A stretch of DNA of 15,308 nt from Ramicandelaber brevisporus (taxonomy: Eukaryota; Kickxellomycota; Ramicandelaberales; Ramicandelaberaceae). The translations under genes and the position numbers were made by a program. Where the stretch lies: assembly GCA_025201865.1 (NCBI GenBank), contig MU602935.1, positions 7,173-22,480 of the forward strand. The letters are read 5' to 3'. The notes beneath the pieces were generated by a model. The model had not been told where the DNA came from and did not search any database. It saw only the letters and a program-made list of their open reading frames with translations. Shown here in pieces: positions 6,739-15,308 of the stretch. How positions within the stretch are numbered: position 1 is the first letter of the stretch; each line of letters opens with the position of its first letter.

Positions 6739-8043
6739 TTAGTTGCGGACAGTTGCCTTCATCAGGACAGTTGCCAAGGAATCGGTGGATCCATTCAGTG
6801 ATGCCATGGTGGCTGGTGTCACTGGCACATGGGGCGAATGCACAGACTGCGTTGGCGATGCCATGGACGACGTTGATTCATAGCCCTGCGACTGGGCCAG
6901 GGCCGCCTTTGTGGCAGTTTGTCTCCGATGGCTGACCCAGTCAACCAGCTGCTGCGGAGTCATGCGCACAATTTTGCGGTAGCCAACCATCTCGGCCATT
7001 GTGGGGCACCGATCGCTGTCACCGCGACTCTGCATCCAGTCTGCCAGCAGCTGGCGAGGGTCGTCGATGGCAGTGGAGACATCTTTGCCTCCAGAGAGCA
7101 AGTGGCCATCCGCGGATGAAGCCGAGCCGGTGGACGAGAACGATTGGCGCGACACAGGCGTGCCGGGGAATGCATCAGGATGGCCATCGGCATTGCTGTA
7201 GGTGCTGCTGCATCGGCTGCTGATTGCACTGCTGGAGGTGTCGCCATTGGCGTTTGCATACGCTGCCGCAGCACTACGAGCAGCCGTCACGTACTGGATC
7301 AAGCTGTTGCAGTCCAGCTCAGCCAGGATACGATCAATCAGCCGCGCCACGCTCTTGTTGATTGGGTGCTTGTCAACGTTGATTTGGGCACGTGCTTGCA
7401 CGAGAACTTGAACGTGCTTGTCCAAGCTGCCCAATGACATCCGCGCCTTGTTCATCAGGACCAGAACCAGCTGGGTGTGCAAGATGGATACATGTCGCTC
7501 ATGGAAGACGTAGTCATCGTCGAGCTTGAATGTTTGAGCCCGTGCTCGGCCGTGACCACTAGCACCGCCACTGCTGCTTTTGCTGATGCTGACATTGTGG
7601 CTAGCACTACTTGTGCTGCTGGCTGAAGACGCGGAGGCTGTCCGTGACACACTGGACGCAGACGCAGCAGCGATGGCCACCACCGCAGCAGCCGCTGCTG
7701 ATGTGGACGACGGTGCTGATGCAGTTGATGCCGATGCAGGCCTTGACATGTACCCGTACAGACCAGACATGCCTGATGTTGATGCTGGCATTGGTGCTTT
7801 GGGGTGGTGGTGATGCTGATGGTGTGGATGGTATCCAAATGAGTGCATATTAATATCACTACTGCTGTTGTTGTTGTTGTTGTTGTTGATGTTGATGTTG
7901 TCGTTGATTTTGGTAGTAGTAGTGATAGCAGAGTGTGCTGCGATAAGGTTTTCAGGGAGCCGAGGTTTATGTTGCTGTTGCTGATGGATCTGATGCTGTG
8001 GCTGTGGGACGGGTGGGAGAGGGCGATTGATGTACAGCTCCAT
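6739..8043 (-). CDS. Putative regulator with divergent TALE-homeodomain-like C-terminus, 434 aa
   Basis: Residues 1-170 are low-complexity (Pro/Gln, a seven-Asn run at 53-59, His-rich 70-80, then long Ser/Ala). Residues 176-266 look like an ordered helical domain of unknown family. Residues 267-320 are a Ser-rich linker. Residues about 318-378 resemble a TALE homeodomain. L333 and W336-M337 fit helix 1 core positions 16, 19 and 20. MTPQQLVDWVSHRR (361-374) fits the turn and recognition helix, close to TALE LTPxQVxNWF and to yeast alpha2 NWVSNRR. W336 to W369 is 33 residues, against 32 in alpha2. The normally invariant Asn51 is His372, while Trp48 (W369) and Arg53 (R374) are kept. A Ser/Thr-rich tail follows. 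The role would be DNA binding in the nucleus, but this is inference from motif likeness. The ATG at 8043 has A at -3. A very long pyrimidine-rich leader precedes it, as is common for regulator genes. Confidence 0.75.
   Translation of the reverse strand: MELYINRPLPPVPQPQHQIHQQQQHKPRLPENLIAAHSAITTTTKINDNININNNNNNNSSSDINMHSFGYHPHHQHHHHPKAPMPASTSGMSGLYGYMSRPASASTASAPSSTSAAAAAVVAIAAASASSVSRTASASSASSTSSASHNVSISKSSSGGASGHGRARAQTFKLDDDYVFHERHVSILHTQLVLVLMNKARMSLGSLDKHVQVLVQARAQINVDKHPINKSVARLIDRILAELDCNSLIQYVTAARSAAAAYANANGDTSSSAISSRCSSTYSNADGHPDAFPGTPVSRQSFSSTGSASSADGHLLSGGKDVSTAIDDPRQLLADWMQSRGDSDRCPTMAEMVGYRKIVRMTPQQLVDWVSHRRQTATKAALAQSQGYESTSSMASPTQSVHSPHVPVTPATMASLNGSTDSLATVLMKATVRN
7867..7887. 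repeat. (GTT)7 microsatellite inside the TALE-like coding region
   Basis: Seven perfect GTT units on the plus strand encode the seven-Asn run (residues 53-59) with a single codon, AAC. Use of one codon points to recent repeat expansion by slippage, so the Asn run probably varies in length between strains. Confidence 0.9.
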
Positions 8044-10590
8044 TTTGCTTTGTTTTTACAGGTGCGCTTTATTTATTCTCTGATACTCTCTCACTTTTGA
8101 TGGGTTGTGGCTGATGGTGTGAATACAAGCGCAACGAGCTAGCTTGCTTGCTGGTTGGAATGGCGAGGCGACGCACGTATGAGAGAGAGAAAGGGAAAGA
8201 ATGAGAGAGAGGGAGAGAGTTGGTGTTGGTGTGTGAGCGAGTGAATGTCGCTGGAGAGGAAGGGTCTGCGAGGGAGAGACTGGAAAGGAATACAGCGCAA
8301 ATGTGGGAAAGCCGGAACGGCCAAAAAGCAAGCGAATGAAAAAGAGAAGAGGGTTGTGTGTGAACTGGACAGCAGCAACGGCAGCAGCAACAAAAAAAAA
8401 GTGGCGATGTTCACACAGTGGCAGCAAATAGATGACAGATTTGAGAGGTTGATATTTGGTGGTCAGGCTGATGTGACCGATGTTGCCACTTTCTGAAGTT
8501 GGTAAGCTTTGAAAGGAGACTGTTGGTGCTGCTGATAATGCTGATATTGATAATGTTGCTGATATAGAAGTAGGTGTTAGATGAGCGTGAGAGTTTTCTG
8601 GATGAAGCTGGCCGTTTCCGGTTGAGGAAGAAAAGAGCGTTCTTCTTTACTTTTCTTTTGTTGTATTCAAGTGATTCTGCACAGACAAAGATGTAGAGTG
8701 TAAATACACACACGCGTACGTGTCAAGGTCTTTGTTTGATCAATGTCAGCCGCACAAAGCTCAACGATGTCTTTGTTCAGATAGGTTGTGGTTTATGTTA
8801 CAGGTTGGATGAAAAGGTAGAAAAGCACACAAAAGTACAAAAGTAAACACAGAACAGAGCAGAGATGAAGTTTGTGTGCTCGTGCACACAAAGAATGAGT
8901 GAAAGAGAAAGTGAAAGAGAGAGAGAGATTATCGGAGGTGAGAGGAGAAAAAAGAATGAATGGATGGATGGTGAGTGAATGAATGGGCAGATGACTGAAC
9001 GGAAAATGAGGTTTGCAGTTTGCAGGCTGCGATGGAATGACGACACAATGCAACACCTACCTTTCTTCGGTGGTGGTGGTGGTGGGCAGTGGATGGCGCG
9101 GGTTCCGTGCAGAAAGGGGGGGACTTACGTAGTTGGTTTCCAGAACGTACAAATGAGGAACTAGTGTGGTAGTGAAAAAAGAATTTGACGTCGGAGCTAG
9201 CTGGTTGGTTGGCTATTGATATTGCTATTAGTGTTACTGTTACTGCTGTCGCTGTTGGTGGTGATATATCAGGGCTTAGAGGCGCAGTAGTGACAGTCGG
9301 ACGATACAGAGAAACGATCGAAAATGGCAAACAGGGCAAAAAGGGAACCTCGAATCGAAAAATGCGAGCAGATGAGTGGCAGAAGTGGGTGTGGATAGGA
9401 ACCAGCCCAGTGTAACTTATAAGAGCCGAGCTGGCTTGTCCCCTTTCCCCTCCAATTAGTGCAAAATGAAAGACTGTGAGTGTACAGAGTAACAAACAAC
9501 GAGCAACAAGAACGCAATAACAAACAATCAAAGGGTGACTATTGGATGAGCGCTGACGTCGGCTTTTTTTGTCAGGAGAGCAAGAGTTGAATGCGATCAG
9601 CTGCGCGTGCGTGATTATTGCAATAGCCAAAACAAGAGTAGCGGATGCACACAGAAAGTGATCTGCAGATGACAATGTGAAGAGTAACGATGTGATGAAG
9701 ATGAGGATGTGATGAGGATGAGGATGAAGGCGACAGAGTGGGCGACAGAATGAATGGATGAACAACGAGCGGATGACGGGTGATCGACGATCAGCGTTAC
9801 ACACGTACCGTTGGAAGACGATGTTGCTGTCGCCAGTCCGAGCTGTGCGACTTCTGTGTCCGTTTTTGTTTTTGTTTTTGTTGTGCTGTGTTGTACTGTG
9901 CTGCGTTGTGTTATCGTTGAAAGTTCGGCGGCTTGACGTGACGGGAATCAGAGGCTTCGTGAATGGATGGGACACGGTGAACGGTTGTTGTTGGTGGTGG
10001 GAAGAAGAGGCAGGGCACCGGCTCAATTACAAGGCGGAATGACTGCTATCCGACGCGACTAATTATTGCAACGCAACAGCAAAAATCTGACGGTTGAGCA
10101 ATGAGAAAAGGCGACAGTGAAAGAAGAAAAAGAAGAAAAAAAAGAGAGAAAAGAGAGAGAGAGAGGGAGAGACGGAAAGGCTGTCGACAATGGACGGACG
10201 GGACACTGGCAGGATAATGACAGACTGAACGGGTGCACGGCGCGCAACCAGGTTACGTGCCTGACAATCGTTAGTCTGAAGAAGGTTGCCGCCAACAAAA
10301 AAAAACAGCAGTAACAGCAACAAAGGAAACTTTACTTGCCGACCGAGAATGGAATTGGAAGAACCGGCAGTGGAAGATAACAGAATTTCACAGAAGAATG
10401 GAACGATACGGAAAGTCGCAACACTGCCAACTCTTTCTGATGTCGCCGCTATGGATATGTTATAAGATTCGTTGCCTTTACCAATGATACAAAGTTAGAG
10501 CAAAAAGAAAAAAGAACAGACGGACAATCAGGACAGAGAAACAGGAGTTGCTGTCAGAAAGGGAGAAAGAAGAGTGCAAATGAAGAAGGC
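8044..10590 (-). promoter_or_regulatory. Long pyrimidine-rich leader/promoter of the TALE-like gene
   Basis: I see no convincing gene in this stretch. The plus strand is purine-rich over most of 8160-10590, for example at 8180-8220, 8880-8960 and 10100-10180, so the minus strand is pyrimidine-rich for more than 2 kb upstream of the ATG at 8043. A shared long 5' leader, possibly with leader introns, is the simplest reading. A 365-codon minus-strand frame at 8929-10026 is open because pyrimidine-rich DNA rarely spells stop codons. It overlaps other open frames and has no domain. Confidence 0.45.
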
Positions 10591-12359
10591 CGTCCGTGAG
10601 AACCCAGATCACTGGTATCCCATTAGTAGTGATTCACTCTGATGCTGGCTTTTCGTCAATCGGCACTCACAGCGCAATAGCTCTCACTCAAGCCATACAG
10701 GGCAATTCGGAGGCGAAGGAGGAGGAGAAATATAAAATAAACTATGCTTTCCTTTTGAATAAGAGGGGAGAGAAAGTGAGAGAAAAAATAACAAACAGGC
10801 TTGCCATTGAATGGATTCTTTTGAATGGATTCTATTGACGACGAACTTGGTCGAACCGACAGATATCTGTGTAGCACTCTTTGGTTGGGTAGGTGGCACA
10901 GACAGCACGATCTTAATTACATTCCATATTGAGATCAGTCTGAGGCATCACTACTGTTTTACTGTCTTTGGAATAGCGCCTCGACCATCTGGCTTTGCCT
11001 TGCTGCCTTCGATTACGTGAAGAGGGCCGTCACATGTCTGGATGCCGCTAAACAGTTAAAAAAAAACAACAACAGCAACAACAACAGCAACCCATACTAG
11101 TGTTGATCCAGCACGTGGCAAACTATGCTATCTTTTTCTCCTCCTCACTGCCCACTCGAAGCAGTTGAAAGCACTTTCGTGGTGGTGCTTCGACAGTATC
11201 AAGTGTTGAAAAAAATAATTAAGAAAAAACTAGTATGGACTATCTTCGTCACAGCGCGGCTTTGTCGATGTGCTCGTGCGTACATGCAAGTCGTGTAATA
11301 CACTTACACTTACACTTACAGTTACAACTCGAGAACAGTGTGGTGGAATGTATTACTTTCGTTTCTAATTTGCGCCACTATCCACTTCGTTTCTTTTTTT
11401 TATTCCGTGTTTGGATGCGTAATCGATGGAAGTTTTTTTGTTCGACTGCTCAGGTGTGACCTTCGTTTTCTGTTGCACTCGCCTAATTAGCTACCAGTCA
11501 GTCGGGACTACCGAAAAATATCCGATGAGTAGCGAATGGAGAAATGTGGGTTTTGAACTACCACCCACCAAGTGTGTATGTGATGTGCGGCCGATGAAGT
11601 GGTGATCCAATTAGCATATTCCGTAATTTGCTGAGTAAGTGGGCGAGAGGAGTGATGGAGAGAGCCACAATTGCATCCCAGTTTGTGTGTTTGTGTCTGC
11701 GTGTGTGTGCTTGTGTGTATTTTTTGTTTCTCCCTCTTCACCGTTTGAGAATCCGCGGTCGATAACGAGGGTTCTTTCCAAGGTCAGATGGTTACAATGT
11801 ACACTTTTTCTTCTTTTTTTTTTTACTTCTCCACCACTACCAACTCGCAAGTGCACAAGTGCATTTCAGAATCCACTCTCACTCACTCTCACGCATACAC
11901 TATGACATGACCTGCAAATTAATAAATCGATTGCACTTCAATACGGATGGATAGGTAAGCTACGTTTCCACTGCGTCAGAGCATACACACCAGGCACAAT
12001 GGATTCCCAAATTGCAAATTTGGAGGCGCAATAGAATACAATCTCCATTCTTCACAGTGCAGGTTACTGTCATATCAAAAAAAAAAACAGCACGCACGCG
12101 CAGCAAATACTGCACAAAGAAAGAGAGGACGAGGGAGAGAGAGAGAGAGAGAAAGAAAGAGAGAGTAAAAAGAGTGTGCGAGCGTGTGAGCATCAATTCG
12201 TTAATTTCCTGTTCAGTCTCTGTTGTTCACTATACAACACAACACACAACACCACACACCATTTTACTTGTGTTACTGTGATCCTGCATGTGCGTGTGCG
12301 CGTGTGTTGTCGCAGTAGCAGTGGTGGTCGTTTCGAAGCGGTTACAAATAGCGTGATTT
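10591..12359. other. Central part of the divergent spacer between two regulator genes
   Basis: No gene is supported. This mixed-composition stretch is where the purine bias of the plus strand ends, so the promoters of the TALE-like gene and the zinc-finger gene probably meet here. It contains a 13-bp direct repeat ttgaatggattct at 10807-10819 and 10821-10833, a caacaacagcaa tract near 11060-11090, and ttacac-type hexamers at about 11298-11325. It also has TG/CA-rich DNA near 11682-11722 and a (GA)9 tract at 12135. Confidence 0.4.
12135..12152. repeat. (GA)9 microsatellite
   Basis: Eighteen bases of perfect GA repeat sit within a longer purine tract (about 12110-12175) upstream of the zinc-finger gene leader. 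GA tracts are often nucleosome-poor promoter elements, which would fit this place, but that is inference. Confidence 0.85.
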
Positions 12360-13324
12360 TCTCGTAAAACACGATCAAGACACCTCCCTCCCCCCCTCCT
12401 CCTTTCTTTCCTGTGCTTCCTTTTGTCAGTCGGAACAGTCCGCATTCACACAAGATCGATACATTCACCACACGCGGTTGCAACACATTTCCTCTATTTC
12501 TATTTTGCCTCTTTTCCTTCAACCTTTTTTCCTGTTTCTTGCTTGCTTTTGTTAACTTCAACCGTAATACTTGTACCACATACAACCGCACACACTCCCC
12601 CACACCCACACCCACACCCTCATTGTGCTACCTATAGATACTTGCTTGAACCCTGCTACTGTTGCAACCCGCTCTGGTCGCTGTTGTCGTCAATAGAGCC
12701 TTTTGGTCGATTGTACTCTCAGACTACCCTAACTACCCTAGCTACCCTCGTCGCTACCATCGCTACAGCCCTACCTGCATACACCCAGGCAACCAGGCAA
12801 CCAGGCAACCAGCCGATTCTTTCATTCAACCAACAGTTTACTTTACCCTCATTTCACCCCCACTCCACCTCTCTCCTCTAGCTTCTGTACCCAAGCCCCC
12901 GTTGTCCTATCTATCCTCCGCTTCTGTTTTCTCTTTTCCTTTCGTCCTCTTTCGACACTTGCCTATTCATTTCTGTCTTCGTTCATATTCCATCGATAGC
13001 GCATTCACACTCTCTGAGTCCATTCCCACATTTTGATACATCATTCCCACACCTCATATTCTACACCACTCCCGACCAAACTGTAGCATCTCTCTCCATT
13101 ACAGCGTCTGCAAAAACCTGCCTCCATCATCATTAATAATATTTACTCCAGTCAGCCGCACATCACTATTGTATTTCCTGCCATCATTCATTCATTCATT
13201 CATTTTTTTGTTCCTTCTGCGTCCTTTCTTTTTCCACACACACTCACACGCTCACGCACACTTTCTACACCTCTTTCATTTTTTTTTTACCGCCAAACAC
13301 ATACAAAAACAACACACCGCAACA
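12360..13324 (+). promoter_or_regulatory. Pyrimidine-rich 5' leader of the zinc-finger gene
   Basis: Nearly 1 kb before the ATG at 13325 is strongly pyrimidine-rich on the plus strand, with many short tandem repeats. These include (CACACC)3 at 12601-12618, ctaccctaa-like units at 12724-12750, three CAGGCAAC units at 12786-12809 and (ATTC)4 near 13186-13202. Several short plus-strand open frames cross it, including 12423-12881 and 12662-13036. They are Ser/Pro/Phe/Leu-rich translations of the tract, not genes. If transcribed, the leader would carry several upstream ATGs, implying translational control or leader introns. Confidence 0.5.
12786..12809 (+). repeat. CAGGCAAC octamer, three perfect tandem copies
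   Basis: Three exact 8-base copies lie in the zinc-finger gene leader, followed by a partial fourth (cag). No known element is claimed. Confidence 0.85.
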
Positions 13325-14842
13325 ATGACTATTCCACTCCCAATCCATAACCTTGCCCTCTTCTCGCCAGAGTTGCTAGTCAATTGCAATCCCGACCAGA
13401 TGTGCCAGGATCTGCCAGCACCTCCAGCAAGCCAGCTTACTCGCATTCAAGATGCCGTTGCGCTTGGTGGCTTTCCTTCAACTCCTCTTTTCCTCAACAG
13501 CTCTACCCAACCATCACCATCATCACTGTATCAGTCGTCGAGCACTCAAGTGCCTATGTCTGTGCCCACCATTACTAACTCTACATTGACATCGACATCC
13601 ACCACTTCCTCCTCCTTGCAACCAATGCCTATCTCCACTGCCCAGCTTCCTTTCCATATACCCACACATTTTTCAACTTCTATCACCAATGCTACAACAG
13701 AATCATTACAGACGCCGAATTCAACTCTTCAAACACCGATTAATTCAACATTTAGCCTTTTGACACCATCAGCTTCACTTTTGCCACTATCAATGCCTGC
13801 ATTCTACGTTCCATACATCAATTTGACCCCGCCATCATCTCTTCAGCATCAGCAGCAACGACCATTGCAATTCTTACAGCCACCAGCTGCTGCAATGAAC
13901 GAAACAGAATTATTAACTCCGGAAAGCATTGCTCACATTTTATCGACAACTGCAGCAACCGGCACTATTCCACCGCAGTTTGCAAGCTTGCTTCCACCAT
14001 TACCACCCAAGAGTGATGGTGATATCGACGAAAGCAATATTGCCAGCATGACTCCAGAGCGTGCTATGGCGCATGTTCAGCGTGGATTTGAATGCCCCTC
14101 AACATCGCCACCTCTGGGTCGACAAACGACGGTTGATAGACGTCCGACTATAATGCCATTCCGTTTGAATACAAGCAGTGGCGGTCCAACGTCGCTTGAA
14201 TTGATTGGCAAGTTGATGAGTGGATCGTCGTCAATATCTTCTGCTTCTATAGTGGATCCATTGAGTCCAATGCTCACATCTCGCAGTAGTGTGCTGAGCA
14301 TCGTCAGCAACACCAGCATCGACTCCTCAACAGGTGATCCACACACTTCAATCAACGCTGTGATCAGCTGCAATCATGCCGAGTCTCCAGCTATCGACAA
14401 TGCGTCCGATGCAAGCGATGGCGAAGATTCCCCTCCAACCATCAAAACCGTCAACCCATCATCCACCACCAAGCGCTACGTTTCAGTAACCATGGCCGAC
14501 GGTCGCACGCGCTTTGCATGCACATTCGAAGGCTGCAACAAAACATTTGCTCGTCAGGCTAGCGTGAACATGCACGCTAAGGTCCATTACGAAGGACGCA
14601 GCTTTGAATGCGAGCTCTGTACCCGCAAATTTCATCGTCGACACGACTTAAAACGACATGTGCGCTTGCACTCGGGAAACCGGCCATATGTGTGTCCAAA
14701 CTGCATGGCAAGTTTCCCACGCTCGGACTCGCTGAATCGCCACATTCGAACTGATCCAGCGTGCTTGGATTATTACCAACAGGTGAAACCAAAGTTGAAC
14801 ATTCGCGTGCGTAATGGCAATGGTCGCCACAAGGACAATTAG
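13325..14842 (+). CDS. C2H2 zinc-finger transcription factor, Crz1-like, 505 aa
   Basis: Residues 1-390 are Ser/Thr/Pro-rich, disordered and activation-domain-like. Three fingers lie at the C-terminus. Finger 1 is C399-x4-C404-x12-H417-x3-H421. Finger 2 is C429-x2-C432-x12-H445-x3-H449, with RRHDLKRHVRLHSG. Finger 3 is C457-x2-C460-x12-H473-x6-C480, a C2HC finger with RSDSLNRHIRTDPAC. Fingers 2 and 3 resemble the last two fingers of Crz1/CrzA/Prz1, the calcineurin-activated factors of fungal calcium stress responses. P163-Y-I-N-L-T168 fits the PxIxIT calcineurin-docking pattern. Together these suggest, but do not prove, a calcineurin-regulated nuclear activator. Another fungal C2H2 factor is possible. 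I chose ATG 13325 because it has purine at -3 and begins plausible protein. The in-frame ATG at 13169 adds only Phe/His-rich translated leader. No intron is needed. Confidence 0.88.
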   Translation: MTIPLPIHNLALFSPELLVNCNPDQMCQDLPAPPASQLTRIQDAVALGGFPSTPLFLNSSTQPSPSSLYQSSSTQVPMSVPTITNSTLTSTSTTSSSLQPMPISTAQLPFHIPTHFSTSITNATTESLQTPNSTLQTPINSTFSLLTPSASLLPLSMPAFYVPYINLTPPSSLQHQQQRPLQFLQPPAAAMNETELLTPESIAHILSTTAATGTIPPQFASLLPPLPPKSDGDIDESNIASMTPERAMAHVQRGFECPSTSPPLGRQTTVDRRPTIMPFRLNTSSGGPTSLELIGKLMSGSSSISSASIVDPLSPMLTSRSSVLSIVSNTSIDSSTGDPHTSINAVISCNHAESPAIDNASDASDGEDSPPTIKTVNPSSTTKRYVSVTMADGRTRFACTFEGCNKTFARQASVNMHAKVHYEGRSFECELCTRKFHRRHDLKRHVRLHSGNRPYVCPNCMASFPRSDSLNRHIRTDPACLDYYQQVKPKLNIRVRNGNGRHKDN

Positions 14843-15035
14843 ACTCTGTTTGCTCGCTTGCCTATTTTTGCTTAATTGATATTAGTATTTTTGCGCTGCT
14901 TCTCAATCTCATTCAATCTCTCTCATTCAATCTCTCAATCTCTTTTGGTCGCGTTCTAACACAACCTATGATTGATTAAAGAAGACTGAGTATCTGCTTC
15001 AAGGTAGGAAAGAGTTGGTTTACAGATGCGAGGGT
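14843..15035. other. Convergent 3' region between zinc-finger and aldo/keto reductase genes
   Basis: The two stop codons face each other across 193 bp. A 14-base unit, tctcattcaatctc, is present in two exact tandem copies at 14907-14934 amid further tctcaatc units. No AATAAA is seen on the plus strand. Confidence 0.5.
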
Positions 15036-15308
15036 TTAGGCGTCGCTGGTGATGAAGGCGCACTCTGGACCCCAGAACTCTGCCGGCTCGACGTGGCGCT
15101 TCGAGTAGGCGATGCCGTCGATGGCGGCAATGTCCGCGGCGCTCAGCTCGACAAAGTCGGCGTTGGCGCGCACGCGGGCGGCCGACACGCTCTTTGGGAT
15201 GACGCTCGTGCCGCGCAGCACTCCCCACGACAGGATGACGACCGCCGGCGCAACGCCGTGCTTCTTGGCAATCTCGCCAATGACCGCGTCGTCGAGCACC
15301 TTCGGGTC
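15036..15308 (-). CDS. Aldo/keto reductase, C-terminal part (cut by window edge)
   Basis: The last 90 residues of an aldo/keto reductase are present. The frame stays open to the window edge, starting Asp-Pro-Lys before MLDDAV, so the N-terminus, including the catalytic Asp/Tyr/Lys/His residues, lies outside. EIAKKHGVAPAVVILSWGV and GTSVIPKSVSAARVRANADF are the classic C-terminal signature. The Lys-Ser and the Arg and Asn that follow are the residues that contact the 2'-phosphate of NADPH in this family. These enzymes reduce aldehydes and ketones, for example glyceraldehyde or aldoses, in the cytosol. The substrate cannot be told from this part. Third codon positions are strikingly G/C-rich compared with the zinc-finger gene beside it. 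Confidence 0.92.
   Translation of the reverse strand, partial: DPKVLDDAVIGEIAKKHGVAPAVVILSWGVLRGTSVIPKSVSAARVRANADFVELSAADIAAIDGIAYSKRHVEPAEFWGPECAFITSDA

Noticed and set aside
8044-8065. Splice-acceptor-like tttttacag on the plus strand
   Set aside because: It lies antisense to the TALE-like gene leader and no plus-strand exon follows.
8929-10026. 365-codon open frame on the minus strand
   Set aside because: It lies in a purine-rich (plus) stretch where the minus strand rarely spells stops. The product is Ser/His/Leu/Phe-rich without domains, other frames are open over the same DNA, and it sits in the leader of the TALE-like gene.
10596-11020. Short overlapping open frames on both strands (10596-10838 and 10811-11020 plus; 10656-10908 minus)
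   Set aside because: All are under 90 codons, mutually overlapping, and show no domain or consistent coding composition.
12724-12750. Telomere-like CCCTAA units
   Set aside because: The period is nine (ctaccctaa), only two to three degenerate copies exist, and the site is inside a repeat-rich leader.
13169-13324. Upstream in-frame ATG extending the zinc-finger protein by 52 residues
   Set aside because: The added residues are Phe/His/Ser-rich, encoded by ATTC and CA repeats of the leader; the ATG at 13325 begins normal protein.
1-15308. tRNA, rRNA or transposon sequences
   Set aside because: I looked for B-box-like GGTTCGAATCC blocks, long terminal repeats and transposase or reverse-transcriptase motifs, and found none convincing.

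Overview
This looks like nuclear DNA of a fungus, probably an early-diverging, intron-poor lineage. Kickxellomycotina-like fungi would fit, but that placement is inference and cannot be proven from this window. The supports are a TSC13-type enoyl-CoA reductase, a eukaryotic RNase P/MRP subunit (POP5), a secreted protein with a classical signal peptide, and two transcription-factor-like genes. None of the protein-coding genes needs an intron. Most intergenic stretches are long and full of short tandem repeats and homopurine/homopyrimidine tracts. I see no tRNA, rRNA, transposon or CRISPR array.

Layout from left to right. Positions 1-562 look like the pyrimidine-rich leader of a minus-strand gene lying off the left edge. 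A small helical orphan gene (563-856, -) is divergent from a gene for a small secreted orphan protein (1571-2164, +). The interval between them carries a 54-bp imperfect palindrome, smaller dyads, and a TATA box followed by an initiator-like hexamer array. POP5 (2501-2974, -) converges on the secreted gene. It is followed by a disordered Ser/Pro/Gly-rich protein (3268-4263, -), TSC13 (5274-6263, -) and a regulator-like protein with a divergent TALE-homeodomain-like C-terminus (6739-8043, -).

Positions 8044-13324 have no convincing gene. This is a 5.3-kb divergent spacer between the TALE-like gene and a three-finger zinc-finger gene (13325-14842, +). The zinc-finger protein resembles the calcineurin target Crz1 and has a possible calcineurin docking motif. 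At the right edge is the C-terminal end of an aldo/keto reductase (15036-15308, -), which converges on the zinc-finger gene.

The genes do not form one pathway. TSC13 (very-long-chain fatty acid elongation in the ER) and POP5 (tRNA/rRNA processing) are housekeeping genes. The two regulators share a very long divergent control region. The clearest window-wide regularity is that the DNA just 5' of almost every gene is pyrimidine-rich on that gene's sense strand. The most novel single item is the homeodomain-like protein, in which the normally invariant recognition-helix Asn is His.
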